Positions 8,923-16,847 of a stretch of 64,000 nt of DNA are shown here, in pieces. A program made the position numbers and the translations under genes. Under the pieces are notes generated by a model, which saw nothing but the letters and a program-made list of their open reading frames with translations, did no database searches and was not told the DNA's origin. Positions within the stretch are counted from its first letter, which is position 1; the number at the start of each line of letters is the position of its first letter. The DNA is from M3007 sp040397785 (GTDB taxonomy: Bacteria; Bacteroidota; Bacteroidia; Chitinophagales; Saprospiraceae), in assembly GCA_040397785.1 (NCBI GenBank), contig JBBAVI010000001.1, positions 77,985 to 141,984 of the forward strand, in the 5' to 3' direction.

Positions 8923-9963
8923 TTGTCTGTGTACCCATTTTTCAAGCCACTGCTCTTCTTGCTTTCTCCCGAAAAAGCCCATAAAATCACCGTTTTTTTT
9001 CTAGATTTTGCGGCCGCCTTTCCGCCCACCCGCTGGTTGTTGCGCCGGTTGTTTTGCAGTTCCAAGCCCGGACTGGAAAAAAACGTGCTTGGGCTGCGTT
9101 TCCCGAATGCAATTGGCTTAGCCGCCGGTTTTGATAAAGACGCCAAACACATACACGGTATGGCCTGTCTTGGTTTTGGGTTTATTGAGGTGGGAACCGT
9201 TACGCCTTTGCCTCAATCGGGCAATCCACTGCCCCGTTTGTTCCGTTTGCCCGCCGATACAGCCTTGATCAACCGTATGGGTTTCAACAATGAAGGCTTG
9301 GACGCCTTGGTGGGAAGGCTGAAAAAATTGCGGCAAAAAGCAATCCCGGGTGGGATGCTGATTGGCGGCAATATTGGTAAAAACAAAATAACCCCCAATG
9401 CTCAAGCCGAACAAGATTACCTGATTTGTTTTGAGGCGCTGTTTCCCTGGGTCGATTATTTTGTAGTGAATGTAAGTTCGCCTAACACCCCCAATTTGCG
9501 GGATTTACAGGAAAAAGAACCGCTCACCCGCCTTTTGCTCCTTTTACAGGAAAAAAACAAGGCAAAATCGGCCCCCAAGCCCATCCTGCTCAAAATAGCA
9601 CCCGATTTAACGGATACCCAACTCGACGATATTGCCGATATTATTCAGGCCAGCGGATTGGCGGGCGTCATTGCCACCAATACAACCATCGGCCGCAGCG
9701 GATTGGCAACATCGGCCACAACGCTGGAAAACATTGGAAATGGCGGCCTAAGTGGCGCGCCCTTGCGTACACGTTCGACTGAGGTCATTCGATATTTGCG
9801 CAACAAATTATCGCCAGAAATTGTGATTATCGGGGTGGGTGGGATTGATTCACCCGCATCCGCACAGGAAAAAATAGCCGCGGGTGCCGATTTAATTCAA
9901 ATTTACAGCGGTTTGGTATACGAAGGTCCAGGACTGGTGCGCCGTATATTAGAATCATTCTAA
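8923..9963 (+). CDS. pyrD: Dihydroorotate dehydrogenase, quinone-dependent (class 2)
   Basis: 346 residues. It oxidises dihydroorotate to orotate at the inner membrane with FMN and a quinone, the fourth step of pyrimidine synthesis. The class 2 features are present: an amphipathic N-terminal helix (YPFFKPLLFLLSPEKAHK), 'NAIGLAAGFDKDAK', 'GFGFIEVGTVTP', and the active-site serine in 'VNVSSPNTPNLRDLQ'. FMN phosphate binding is in 'IGVGGI' and 'GADLIQIYSGLVYEGP'. There is no ATG near the N-terminus: translation must begin at TTG 8923 or GTG 8929. The gene follows the Crp-like regulator closely. Confidence 0.95.
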   Translation: MSVYPFFKPLLFLLSPEKAHKITVFFLDFAAAFPPTRWLLRRLFCSSKPGLEKNVLGLRFPNAIGLAAGFDKDAKHIHGMACLGFGFIEVGTVTPLPQSGNPLPRLFRLPADTALINRMGFNNEGLDALVGRLKKLRQKAIPGGMLIGGNIGKNKITPNAQAEQDYLICFEALFPWVDYFVVNVSSPNTPNLRDLQEKEPLTRLLLLLQEKNKAKSAPKPILLKIAPDLTDTQLDDIADIIQASGLAGVIATNTTIGRSGLATSATTLENIGNGGLSGAPLRTRSTEVIRYLRNKLSPEIVIIGVGGIDSPASAQEKIAAGADLIQIYSGLVYEGPGLVRRILESF

Positions 9964-10003
9964 TGAACAATGCTTTTTGTTAGGTGTTAAAACACTGAAC
10001 ATT

Positions 10004-10011
10004 TACCTTTG
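10004..10011 (+). promoter_or_regulatory. -7 box upstream of the bacilliredoxin gene
   Basis: TACCTTTG is an exact TAnnTTTG match, 29 bp before the ATG. The nearest upstream TTTG (9976-9979) is 24 bp away, wider than the usual 19-21 bp. Confidence 0.45.
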
Positions 10012-10040
10012 TAACATTCATTTTCAAATCAGCACATTCT

Positions 10041-10454
10041 ATGTATCCAATACAACTCGTTACCCCGATGGCACAAGACCTGACGGATTTTGGCTTTGAA
10101 AGCCTTCAAACCTCTGAAGCCGTTGATGCAAATTTGAACACCGAAGAAGGCACCGTATTATTGGTGGTCAACAGTGTATGCGGTTGCGCGGCGGCGATGG
10201 CACGCCCGGGCGCCAAGTTGTCCGTTCAAGGTGAAAAACGCCCGTCCAAACTCGTTACCGTTTTTGCAGGAGTAGATACCGATGCGACCGAAAAAGCGCG
10301 CGAATATTTATTGCCTTATCCGCCATCGTCTCCGGCCATTGCCTTGTTTAAAGATGGCAAACTGGTGCATATGCTCGAACGCCGCCACATTGAAGGCCGT
10401 TCGGCTCAAATTATTGCCGATAATTTGAAAATGGCTTTTGAGACGTATTGTTAG
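10041..10454 (+). CDS. BrxA/BrxB family bacilliredoxin
   Basis: 137 residues matching the YphP/YqiW (DUF1094) thioredoxin-fold family. The redox motif is an unusual CGC (VVNSVCGCAAAMARPG, residues about 50-65), typical of this family instead of CxxC. Other family marks are 'YPIQLVTPMAQDLTDFGF' at the N-terminus, 'FAGVDTDATEKAREYL', 'PPSSPAIALFKDGKLVHM' and the 'ERRHIEGR' segment. In Firmicutes these enzymes remove bacillithiol from proteins; whether this organism makes bacillithiol cannot be judged here, so a general thiol-disulfide role is safest. Preceded by an exact TACCTTTG promoter box and followed by a REP-like cluster. Confidence 0.9.
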   Translation: MYPIQLVTPMAQDLTDFGFESLQTSEAVDANLNTEEGTVLLVVNSVCGCAAAMARPGAKLSVQGEKRPSKLVTVFAGVDTDATEKAREYLLPYPPSSPAIALFKDGKLVHMLERRHIEGRSAQIIADNLKMAFETYC

Positions 10455-10545
10455 GGGCGTTTTTTATCTACAATTTTTTGTGGTTCAACGAATTGCGACC
10501 AATTGTTTGGTCGTTGCGTTTTCGTTTTTTGTAGAATGATAAATA

Positions 10546-10687
10546 TGCGACCTCTTACGAGGTCGTGCGTGGTTGTCGGGCAATCCACGTTGCTACAAAT
10601 ATTCGACCTCGCTAGAAGTCAAATATTTGTAGCAACGAAAAATGATCCATCACCGCACGACCTCGCTAGAGGTCGCATATTTGTAGC
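10546..10687. repeat. REP-like cluster of three palindromic units
   Basis: Three related hairpins in a 297-bp gap. Unit 1 (10548-10567): GACCTC...GAGGTC. Unit 2 (10588-10637): a long stem whose arms CGTTGCTACAAATATT and AATATTTGTAGCAACG are complementary, with the inner palindrome GACCTCGCTAGAAGTC. Unit 3 (10655-10687): GACCTCGCTAGAGGTC followed by GCATATTTGTAGCA, which repeats half of the unit 2 arm. The shared core GACCTCGCTAGAGGTC and flank ATATTTGTAGC suggest a dispersed repetitive extragenic palindrome family. No transposase lies nearby. The cluster separates two convergent genes and could also act in termination. Confidence 0.75.
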
Positions 10688-10751
10688 ACCAATAACCCAA
10701 AAACATTCATAAAACCTCATGTAAGGTTGCATTCTAGCAACCCCAAACCCC

Positions 10752-13151
10752 CTAATTCCGCAAAGGCTTGCCTGTTTCCAACATGTGTTGCACCCGTGCC
10801 AGCGTTTTGTGTTCGCCGCAAAGGGATAAAAATGCTTCGCGCTCCAAATCCAACAGGTATTGTTCGGATACCAATTGTGGGCTGGTGAGATCGGCGCCAC
10901 AAAGCACCCAGGCGATTTTCTTGGCAATCACAATATCGTGTTCGGTGGCGTATTTGCCCAATTCGAGGGTATGAGCGGCTGCATACAAGGCACCCAAACC
11001 GGTGCGCCCCAACACAAATACGTCTTTGCGCTGAATTGGTTTGATATAATTGTCGCTTAAGGAAAGCACTTTCGCTTTTGCTTCGGAAATATTACGGGCG
11101 GCATTGTGTACAATACTGTCCTTTTTAGGCAGCAAATAACCCAACTTAAAGGCTTCGTCGGCACTAGTGGCCACCTGGGCGGTCGCAATAATTTTAAACT
11201 GCTCGATCAAGGTCGGGATTTGCACATCGCCTTCGCGGGTAATAATATCGGACGTGCGCACCGCAAATTCTTTGGTACCACCGCCACCTGGAATGATCCC
11301 AACACCTACTTCTACCAAACCAATGTAACTTTCAGCTGCTGCAACCACCGCATCGGCGTGCATAGAAAACTCGCAACCGCCGCCAAACACATAACCCTGG
11401 GTGGCAATCACCACCGGAATGGCCGAATAACGGAGGCGCATGGAGGTTTGTTGGAATAAGTTAACCGCCATATTTAGTTCGTCCCACTCCTGCTGGTAAG
11501 CCAGCATGGCAATCATCATCAAGTTGGCACCTACCGTAAAGTTTTGCGCATTGTTGCCAATCACCAAGCCTTTCCAGCCTTGCTCTTCGGCAATTTGAAC
11601 AGAATCATTCAATCCGCGCAAGATTCCTTCACCGATGGCATTCATTTTGGAATGGAATTCGAGACACAATACACCGTCGCCGATATCGTGCAGGGTACAT
11701 TCGGCATTTTGGTACACCGGCTTTTGGTCGCGGTAGTTATCCAAAATGATAAAGGATGCGCCACCAGGCAATGCTTCGTAAGTTTTGCTGGCCGGGTTGT
11801 AACACAAGCGCTGACCATTTTCGGATTTATAAAACGTGGTATGTCCTGCTGCAAGCATGTCTTTTACCCAGGCAGGTATTTGTTCTCCACGTGCTTCGGC
11901 AGCATTGACGCCTTCTGCCACGCCTACCATATCCCAATATTCGAAGGGGCCTTTTTCCCAGGCAAAACCCGCGCGCAAGGCATCATCAATGGCATAAAGG
12001 GTATCTGAAATTTCAGGAATCCGGTTGCTTGCGTAGGCAAATAAGCCCAGGAAAGAGCGTTGCAACAATTCGGCACCTTTATCGTCGGCTTTAAATATAG
12101 CCTTCATCCGACGCGGCAATTCCTCAATTTGCTTCAACGTATCGAGGATTGGCAATTTTTGTTTTTCACCAACTGCGTATTCCAGCGTATCTAAGTTAAG
12201 GGCTAGTACGACCGGGCGGCCTTTGGCATCCTTTTCGGCTGTTTTTTTGTAAAAACCTTGGCCGGATTTATTGCCCAGAAACTTGTTATCGATCAAAAAC
12301 TGCAAAAACGCCGGGATGGTAAACGCGCCAATTTGCTCATCATTGGGGCAGTTTTCGCGCATGCCGTTGATTACATGCACGGCGGTATCCATGCCCACCA
12401 GGTCTCCCAGGCGGAAAGTACCTGTTTTAGGTCGGCCAATCGCAGGACCCGTCAACGCATCCACCGTATCAATGCCGAGACCCAGTTCGTGGGTGAGTTG
12501 GAATATTTTGGCCATTGCATACACGCCCACCCGATTGGCGATAAATGCCGGAGTGTCTTTGCAAAGCACCGTTTGTTTGCCCAATACTACATCACCGAAG
12601 TGCATAAAAAATGCAATCACATCGGGGTGTGTTTCAGCGGTTGGGATAATTTCCAGCAAACGCATGTAGCGCACCGGATTGAAGAAGTGTGTTCCGCAAA
12701 AATGTGCGCGAAAATCGTCGCTGCGCCCTTCGGCCATCCGATGAATTGGAATACCGGAAGTATTGGACGTGATAAGCGTTCCTTTTGTGCGGAATTGCTC
12801 TACCCGTTCGAACAGTTGTTTTTTAATGTCAAGGCGCTCCACTACTACCTCAATGATCCAATCAACCTCCTTTATCTTGGGCAAATCGTCTTCAAAATTG
12901 CCGATTGTAATGCGGCTGGCAAATTTGTTGTCGTAAAAAGGCGCGGGTTTTGCCTTCAAGGCATTTTGTAATGCTGCGGCTGCCATGCGATTACGGGCGG
13001 CTGGAATACTGGCTTCCGTTTCTTTCAAATCGAACGGAAGGATATCGAGCAACAGTACTTCAAGGCCACAACCGGCCAATTGCGCTGCAATGCCGGTGCC
13101 CATGAGGCCCGAACCGAGAACAGCTACTTTGCGAATGCGTTTATTGAGCAT
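10752..13151 (-). CDS. 3-hydroxyacyl-CoA dehydrogenase / enoyl-CoA hydratase fusion (FadB-like)
   Basis: 799 residues from the ATG at 13151; the reading frame is open upstream but MLNKRIRKVAVLGSGLMG is the natural start. Residues 7-190 are an NAD-binding Rossmann domain (VLGSGLMGTGIAAQLA). Residues 190-390 are the dehydrogenase C-terminal domain with 'FFNPVRYMRLLEIIPT' and 'KDTPAFIANRVG'. The last third (about 520-760) is a crotonase-fold hydratase with 'GGGCEFSMHADAVVAA' and 'GVGIIPGGGGTKE'. It would carry out steps 2 and 3 of fatty acid beta-oxidation in the cytosol. Domain order (dehydrogenase first) matches the Bacteroidota/Actinobacteria-type fusion, not E. coli FadB. No thiolase partner gene is in the window. 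Confidence 0.92.
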   Translation of the reverse strand: MLNKRIRKVAVLGSGLMGTGIAAQLAGCGLEVLLLDILPFDLKETEASIPAARNRMAAAALQNALKAKPAPFYDNKFASRITIGNFEDDLPKIKEVDWIIEVVVERLDIKKQLFERVEQFRTKGTLITSNTSGIPIHRMAEGRSDDFRAHFCGTHFFNPVRYMRLLEIIPTAETHPDVIAFFMHFGDVVLGKQTVLCKDTPAFIANRVGVYAMAKIFQLTHELGLGIDTVDALTGPAIGRPKTGTFRLGDLVGMDTAVHVINGMRENCPNDEQIGAFTIPAFLQFLIDNKFLGNKSGQGFYKKTAEKDAKGRPVVLALNLDTLEYAVGEKQKLPILDTLKQIEELPRRMKAIFKADDKGAELLQRSFLGLFAYASNRIPEISDTLYAIDDALRAGFAWEKGPFEYWDMVGVAEGVNAAEARGEQIPAWVKDMLAAGHTTFYKSENGQRLCYNPASKTYEALPGGASFIILDNYRDQKPVYQNAECTLHDIGDGVLCLEFHSKMNAIGEGILRGLNDSVQIAEEQGWKGLVIGNNAQNFTVGANLMMIAMLAYQQEWDELNMAVNLFQQTSMRLRYSAIPVVIATQGYVFGGGCEFSMHADAVVAAAESYIGLVEVGVGIIPGGGGTKEFAVRTSDIITREGDVQIPTLIEQFKIIATAQVATSADEAFKLGYLLPKKDSIVHNAARNISEAKAKVLSLSDNYIKPIQRKDVFVLGRTGLGALYAAAHTLELGKYATEHDIVIAKKIAWVLCGADLTSPQLVSEQYLLDLEREAFLSLCGEHKTLARVQHMLETGKPLRN

Positions 13152-13215
13152 AGGTATTGGATCAGTAAAATGGAAAATTGGCAGTACTTGCAGAAAACAG
13201 CGGATTTTCGCTCTG

Positions 13216-13223
13216 CGAAGGTA
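13216..13223 (-). promoter_or_regulatory. -7 box for the FadB-like gene
   Basis: TACCTTCG on the minus strand, one base from TAnnTTTG, about 65 bp before the chosen start at 13151. The same TACCTTCG variant appears before other genes in the window. Confidence 0.35.
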
Positions 13224-13259
13224 GACTGTACCAAACAATTTTTAAAATAATTATCAATG

Positions 13260-13296
13260 AAACAGCCCTACCAGATAAATTCTGGCAGGGCTGTTT
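13260..13296 (-). terminator. Hairpin after the CTD-only T9SS gene
   Basis: Arms AAACAGCCCTACCAG (13260-13274) and CTGGCAGGGCTGTTT (13282-13296) are complementary with one mismatch and a 7-base loop. It sits 27 bp after the end of the minus-strand gene at 13324 and just before the FadB-like promoter. A T-rich stretch follows on the minus strand. Confidence 0.65.
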
Positions 13297-13323
13297 AGTA
13301 TGCTTTTTAAAAAAGGAGCAACA

Positions 13324-13629
13324 TTACCTTTTTTCCAATTTTTGTGTGGTAAGAATCCGTTTGCTTTTATCGATCAATTGAACCAGGTACATGCCTTTTG
13401 GCAAATCAGAAACGGCATATTGCTCTCCTTTGATGTAGGTAAACAATTTGACTTTCCGGCCAGCCATGCTGATCACACTAATTTCACCCACCAAGTCGGA
13501 ATGATCTTCTACCGAAATAAATTCAGTAGCGGGATTTGGGAAAACGGATAAATCGGGTCGGGATTGGTTTTGCGCACCCAGCGCCACAGAACTCAACACG
13601 AAGGCAAAAACAAGTAAGAGAAATTTCAT
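13324..13629 (-). CDS. Minimal T9SS type A sorting-domain protein (101 aa)
   Basis: 101 residues from ATG 13629. It consists of a signal peptide (MKFLLLVFAFVLSSVALGAQ) and almost nothing but a T9SS type A sorting domain: 'DLSVFPNPATEFISVED', 'VGEISVISMAGRKVKLF', 'ISDLPKGMYLVQLID'-like (here VSDLPKGMYLVQLID) and a basic tail (LTTQKLEKR). There is no cargo domain. It could be a small surface protein, a decoy or signal for the secretion system (P. gingivalis PorA is a CTD protein used for signalling, a comparison by analogy only), or a remnant of a larger exoprotein. It stands alone with its own hairpin terminator. Confidence 0.75.
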   Translation of the reverse strand: MKFLLLVFAFVLSSVALGAQNQSRPDLSVFPNPATEFISVEDHSDLVGEISVISMAGRKVKLFTYIKGEQYAVSDLPKGMYLVQLIDKSKRILTTQKLEKR

Positions 13630-13888
13630 AGGCTGATTAGAAAAAAGGCCGTTCACATATTGATTCGCGGTCGAAAAACAACAGGGTGTAAGGCAATGAA
13701 AAAATGATGTAACAATTGGATTAGAACGTAAGAGCTAATTTAAGTAAATTGAACGGTAAGCACCAAGGAAAGTTTGGTCGCTTGACAAATAATTAACGAT
13801 TTTGACACAATATTTTAAGTATCGTTAATATTGGTACAAATTTAAGCCGCTTTTCTTTTCGAAAAATACGCAATTTTCGGTATTTTAT

Positions 13889-14629
13889 TTAGCCCCCAGG
13901 TTGAGACGGGAAACTGCCTGTTTCCAAATTGATCTCTTTAATTTGCCTTTCCCCTCCTGGTTCCAGCAGGTCTTCATATTCCATGGTAACAAATTTGGCT
14001 TCTTTTACAATCTGGGTAATACTTACGGTACGTACTTTTTCAGCACGGTTCATAACGAAGTCATGATCGGGGTCGCCCACACTGCCATGATGGTGTAACT
14101 GAAGGATGTCGGGTGCTGCTATTGGGTGTGCAGCCAACCAATCTTGAAATACTTTTTCCCGCACCCGCTGCATTTCTGGCGGGTAAAGGGTAGCCGAACA
14201 CCAGAAATAACTGGATTGCGGGTCTAAATTGCGCAAAAACCGTTGATTTCCATCCCAGCGCAACTCTATGGCCGTGTTTGTTTGAAAAAACAGGAAGGTA
14301 AAAGGCTCAATCCCTTGAAAGTCGTAGTTTTTAAAAAAAGCATGCGGATCGTCCCACGCAAAAAAATCGAGCAGCATCAGTCCGCGGCTACGGCGGTAAG
14401 GTGGTTGATGCTGGTGTTTGAGAAAGGCTCCATTGAGCAAGCAAGCCGTTTTACCCTGTTGAGAAGTGACAATCCAGGTACCCCCTGCTTTTGTATCCTT
14501 TGGAAAAAAGAGGTAATCCCCTAAAATCGTTTCTTCTGAAATGACTTTAGGGGATCGATTGGGTGCTTCATCCCGATTATGAGTAAGGATAAAACCGTGG
14601 TTATAAGGCAAATATGTAACAGTACACAT
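13889..14629 (-). CDS. NRDE (TANGO2-like) family protein
   Basis: 246 residues starting MCTVTYLP at 14629. Cys2 at the extreme N-terminus, the signature 'ILTHNRDEAPNR' (about 13-24) and 'GGTWIVTSQQGKTACLLNGA' mark the NRDE/TANGO2 family, which is thought to adopt an N-terminal-nucleophile hydrolase fold with Cys2 exposed after Met removal. Biochemical function in bacteria is unsettled. The start ATG shares its A with the stop codon of the upstream glycosyltransferase (TAATG), so the two are translationally coupled. The longer upstream reading frame is rejected because it would lose the N-terminal Cys. Confidence 0.88.
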   Translation of the reverse strand: MCTVTYLPYNHGFILTHNRDEAPNRSPKVISEETILGDYLFFPKDTKAGGTWIVTSQQGKTACLLNGAFLKHQHQPPYRRSRGLMLLDFFAWDDPHAFFKNYDFQGIEPFTFLFFQTNTAIELRWDGNQRFLRNLDPQSSYFWCSATLYPPEMQRVREKVFQDWLAAHPIAAPDILQLHHHGSVGDPDHDFVMNRAEKVRTVSITQIVKEAKFVTMEYEDLLEPGGERQIKEINLETGSFPSQPGG

Positions 14630-15378
14630 TATTTCAGTCGACGGTACATGGCATATTTTGCCAAGCCAGCCCGTTGTAAAAAGTGGCAAAGTGAAACCCG
14701 CAAAACGCCCATGCCATATTTCATGCTTCTGCTGAAATTGATGCTGGAGGCTTCCTCAAAATATTTAGTCGGACAAGTCACTTCCCCAATATCAAAACCA
14801 GCATAAATGATTTGCGAGAGCATTTCATTATCAAACACAAAATCATCGTTGTTCTGGTTAAAGTCGATGGTTTCGAGCACATTTCGGCTAAAAGCGCGGT
14901 AACCGGTATGGTATTCGGAGAGTTTGTAATGTACCAACAGATTTTGGCTGAAGGTCAGGAAGCGGTTAAAGATGTACTTATACATTGGCATTCCACCACG
15001 CAAGGCACCCATACCCAGAATACGGGACCCCAGCACCACCGGGTATAAATCTTCGCCGATAATATTCACCATCGACGGAATGAGCTTGGGCGTGTACTGG
15101 TAATCGGGGTGCAACATAATCACGATATCACCGCCGAGGTCGAGCGCCTTATTGTATAGGGTTTTTTGATTGCCGCCGTAACCTTTATTTTTTTCATGTA
15201 CCAGCACGTGCCGAATACCCAATTGTCGGCCCAGCTCCGCCGTATTATCGGTGCTATGGTCGTCGCAAAGAATCACCTCATCCACAATATCGAAAGGGAT
15301 TTCGCTGTAGGTTTTGGCTAAGGTTTTGGCGGCGTTATAGGCCGGAAGCACCACAACGACTTTTTTATCTTTATACAT
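14629..15378 (-). CDS. Family 2 glycosyltransferase (DPM1/polyprenyl-phosphate type)
   Basis: 249 residues, a single GT-A domain without membrane helices. Motifs: 'VVVVLPAYNAAKTL' at the N-terminus, 'EVILCDDHSTDNTAE' (nucleotide-sugar binding), 'KNKGYGGNQKTLY', 'IVIMLHPDYQYTP' (metal-binding acidic residue) and 'YHTGYRAFSRNVLE'. This resembles the dolichol- or polyprenyl-phosphate hexosyltransferase branch, which would place a sugar on a lipid carrier for later transfer in the periplasm. Its stop overlaps the NRDE start by one base. The sugar and acceptor cannot be read from the sequence. Confidence 0.88.
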   Translation of the reverse strand: MYKDKKVVVVLPAYNAAKTLAKTYSEIPFDIVDEVILCDDHSTDNTAELGRQLGIRHVLVHEKNKGYGGNQKTLYNKALDLGGDIVIMLHPDYQYTPKLIPSMVNIIGEDLYPVVLGSRILGMGALRGGMPMYKYIFNRFLTFSQNLLVHYKLSEYHTGYRAFSRNVLETIDFNQNNDDFVFDNEMLSQIIYAGFDIGEVTCPTKYFEEASSINFSRSMKYGMGVLRVSLCHFLQRAGLAKYAMYRRLK

Positions 15379-15429
15379 GGCAAAAAATAACAGGTCAGAA
15401 AAGACAAATTACACCTCCCATTGGGGTGT

Positions 15430-15972
15430 TTATGCTTCAGTTTCGGGTGGTTCGGTAGTAGTTTCCGTTGTAGCCTGCTTGGTAGTAGTTTCCGTATCGG
15501 CAACGTCGGTGGTGGTTTCGGCTTCAGCGTCGGCAACGTTGACCTTTGCTTCAGTTTCGGCCAATTCATCTTCTTTTTTCACCTCTTCAAAAATGCCTTT
15601 GTCAATCATAAAATTGAACCACTTGATGCACTTTTTGATGTCGTTAATATGTACCCGTTCCTGGTCGTGTTCGGGTAGGATCGAGGTAAAGTAAGCTCGA
15701 AATTGCGCGCTGTTGGAATCCGAGGCAACGGGAGGATTGGTTTCCATCTGATCGAGCATTTTTTGAAATACATCGGTCAGTGTAACCGTTCCTTCTTCGG
15801 TATCGGTGTAAATAGCAATGGTTGCCAAAGGTGTTACTTGTTGCTGGCGCACGGGCACAAATCGCGTGCGGCCTTCCTGGCGGTCTTCGATCACCAATCC
15901 ATTGGAGCGGGTGGAAACCAACTTATGAACGCCTGGAACGCCGGCGATCACCAAAAATTTATCTAAATTCAT
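15430..15972 (-). CDS. DUF5606 family protein
   Basis: 180 residues from ATG 15972. The first 140 match DUF5606, a conserved Bacteroidota family: 'MNLDKFLVIAGVPGVHKLVS', 'NGLVIEDRQEGRTRFVPV', 'LATIAIYTDTEEGTVTLTDVFQKM', then 'RVHINDIKKCIKWFNFMIDKG'. The last 45 residues are a low-complexity Thr/Glu/Ala tail (repeats of TTTxxxTET) that looks disordered. Function is unknown. It is in the same direction as the upstream frr gene (88 bp gap) and the downstream glycosyltransferase (51 bp gap), a plausible transcription unit. Confidence 0.82.
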   Translation of the reverse strand: MNLDKFLVIAGVPGVHKLVSTRSNGLVIEDRQEGRTRFVPVRQQQVTPLATIAIYTDTEEGTVTLTDVFQKMLDQMETNPPVASDSNSAQFRAYFTSILPEHDQERVHINDIKKCIKWFNFMIDKGIFEEVKKEDELAETEAKVNVADAEAETTTDVADTETTTKQATTETTTEPPETEA

Positions 15973-16060
15973 GTAAACTGTGATTAAAGCGGTGTTGCTG
16001 CAATGCAAGCCACTTTGCGTTGTTGTAATTCGGGTTGTTAAGGTAATCGCGGTACTGCGC

Positions 16061-16621
16061 TTATACCGTCATGATTTCTTTTTCCTTGGTGGCGATCACT
16101 TTTTCAATTTGCTCTACAAATTTGTTGACCATATCCTGCACTTCGGTTTCTTTGCGTTTGCCCATATCTTCAGCCAAACCGTCTTTTACCGCTTTTTTAA
16201 TCGCGTCCAAGGTTTTGTGACGCGCATTGCGCACGCCTACTTTACCGTCTTCACCGGCTGCTTTTGCTTTTTTTGCCAGTTCCTTGCGGCGTTCTTCCGT
16301 GAGGGGTGGTACCGAGAGGCGAATAATTTCTCCGTCATTGGCCGGTGTCATGCCCAGGTTGGAATTGATGATAGAGCGTTCGATCGGCCCCAACATATTG
16401 CGTTCCCAAGGCTGGATAATGATGGTACGCGCATCGGAAACTTGCAGGTTTGCGACCTGACTGATCGGAACCGGGTTTCCATAATACTCCACTTGAATAT
16501 CCGAAATCAGCGCGGTAGAGGCTTTTCCTGTACGGAGTTTTGCCAATTCGTGGTCCAGGTGTTCGAGTGCTTTTTCCATTGCGGCCTTCGCTTCGGCCAT
16601 TGCTTTATTTACGTCTTCCAT
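16061..16621 (-). CDS. frr: Ribosome recycling factor
   Basis: 186 residues, the standard length. It splits post-termination ribosomes together with EF-G. Family marks are the N-terminal helix with 'HLDHELAKLRTGKAS', the domain II segment 'VEYYGNPVPISQVANLQVSDARTIIIQPWERNML', 'LGMTPANDGEIIRLSVPPLTEERRKEL' and the C-terminal helix 'VEQIEKVIATKEKEIMTV'. In many Bacteroidota frr follows pyrH; no pyrH is seen here. It leads the minus-strand group frr, DUF5606, glycosyltransferase, NRDE. Confidence 0.97.
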   Translation of the reverse strand: MEDVNKAMAEAKAAMEKALEHLDHELAKLRTGKASTALISDIQVEYYGNPVPISQVANLQVSDARTIIIQPWERNMLGPIERSIINSNLGMTPANDGEIIRLSVPPLTEERRKELAKKAKAAGEDGKVGVRNARHKTLDAIKKAVKDGLAEDMGKRKETEVQDMVNKFVEQIEKVIATKEKEIMTV

Positions 16622-16809
16622 GATGCAGATGATAATTTGTTTGGGCTGAAAAGACTTCCCGGGCGTAGTTGTTTTATTTGCGGCCGCAAGTTTTCAAAAA
16701 TTAGCGTTAAAAAACAACGTATTTTGCAGATGAATCACACAATTTGTCAGAAAAGCGCGCTCCGGCAAAAAGTAGCATTGTTAAGTTTTCCATTTTTTCG
16801 AAAAAGCGC

Positions 16810-16838
16810 TTGAAAAAATCTACTTGTGTGTACCTTCG
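16810..16838 (+). promoter_or_regulatory. Promoter for the SpoIIE-type phosphatase
   Basis: TTG (16810-16812), 18-bp gap, TACCTTCG (16831-16838). The -7 box ends 9 bp before the ATG at 16848, so the transcript would be nearly leaderless. Confidence 0.4.
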
Positions 16839-16847
16839 GCACTACTT

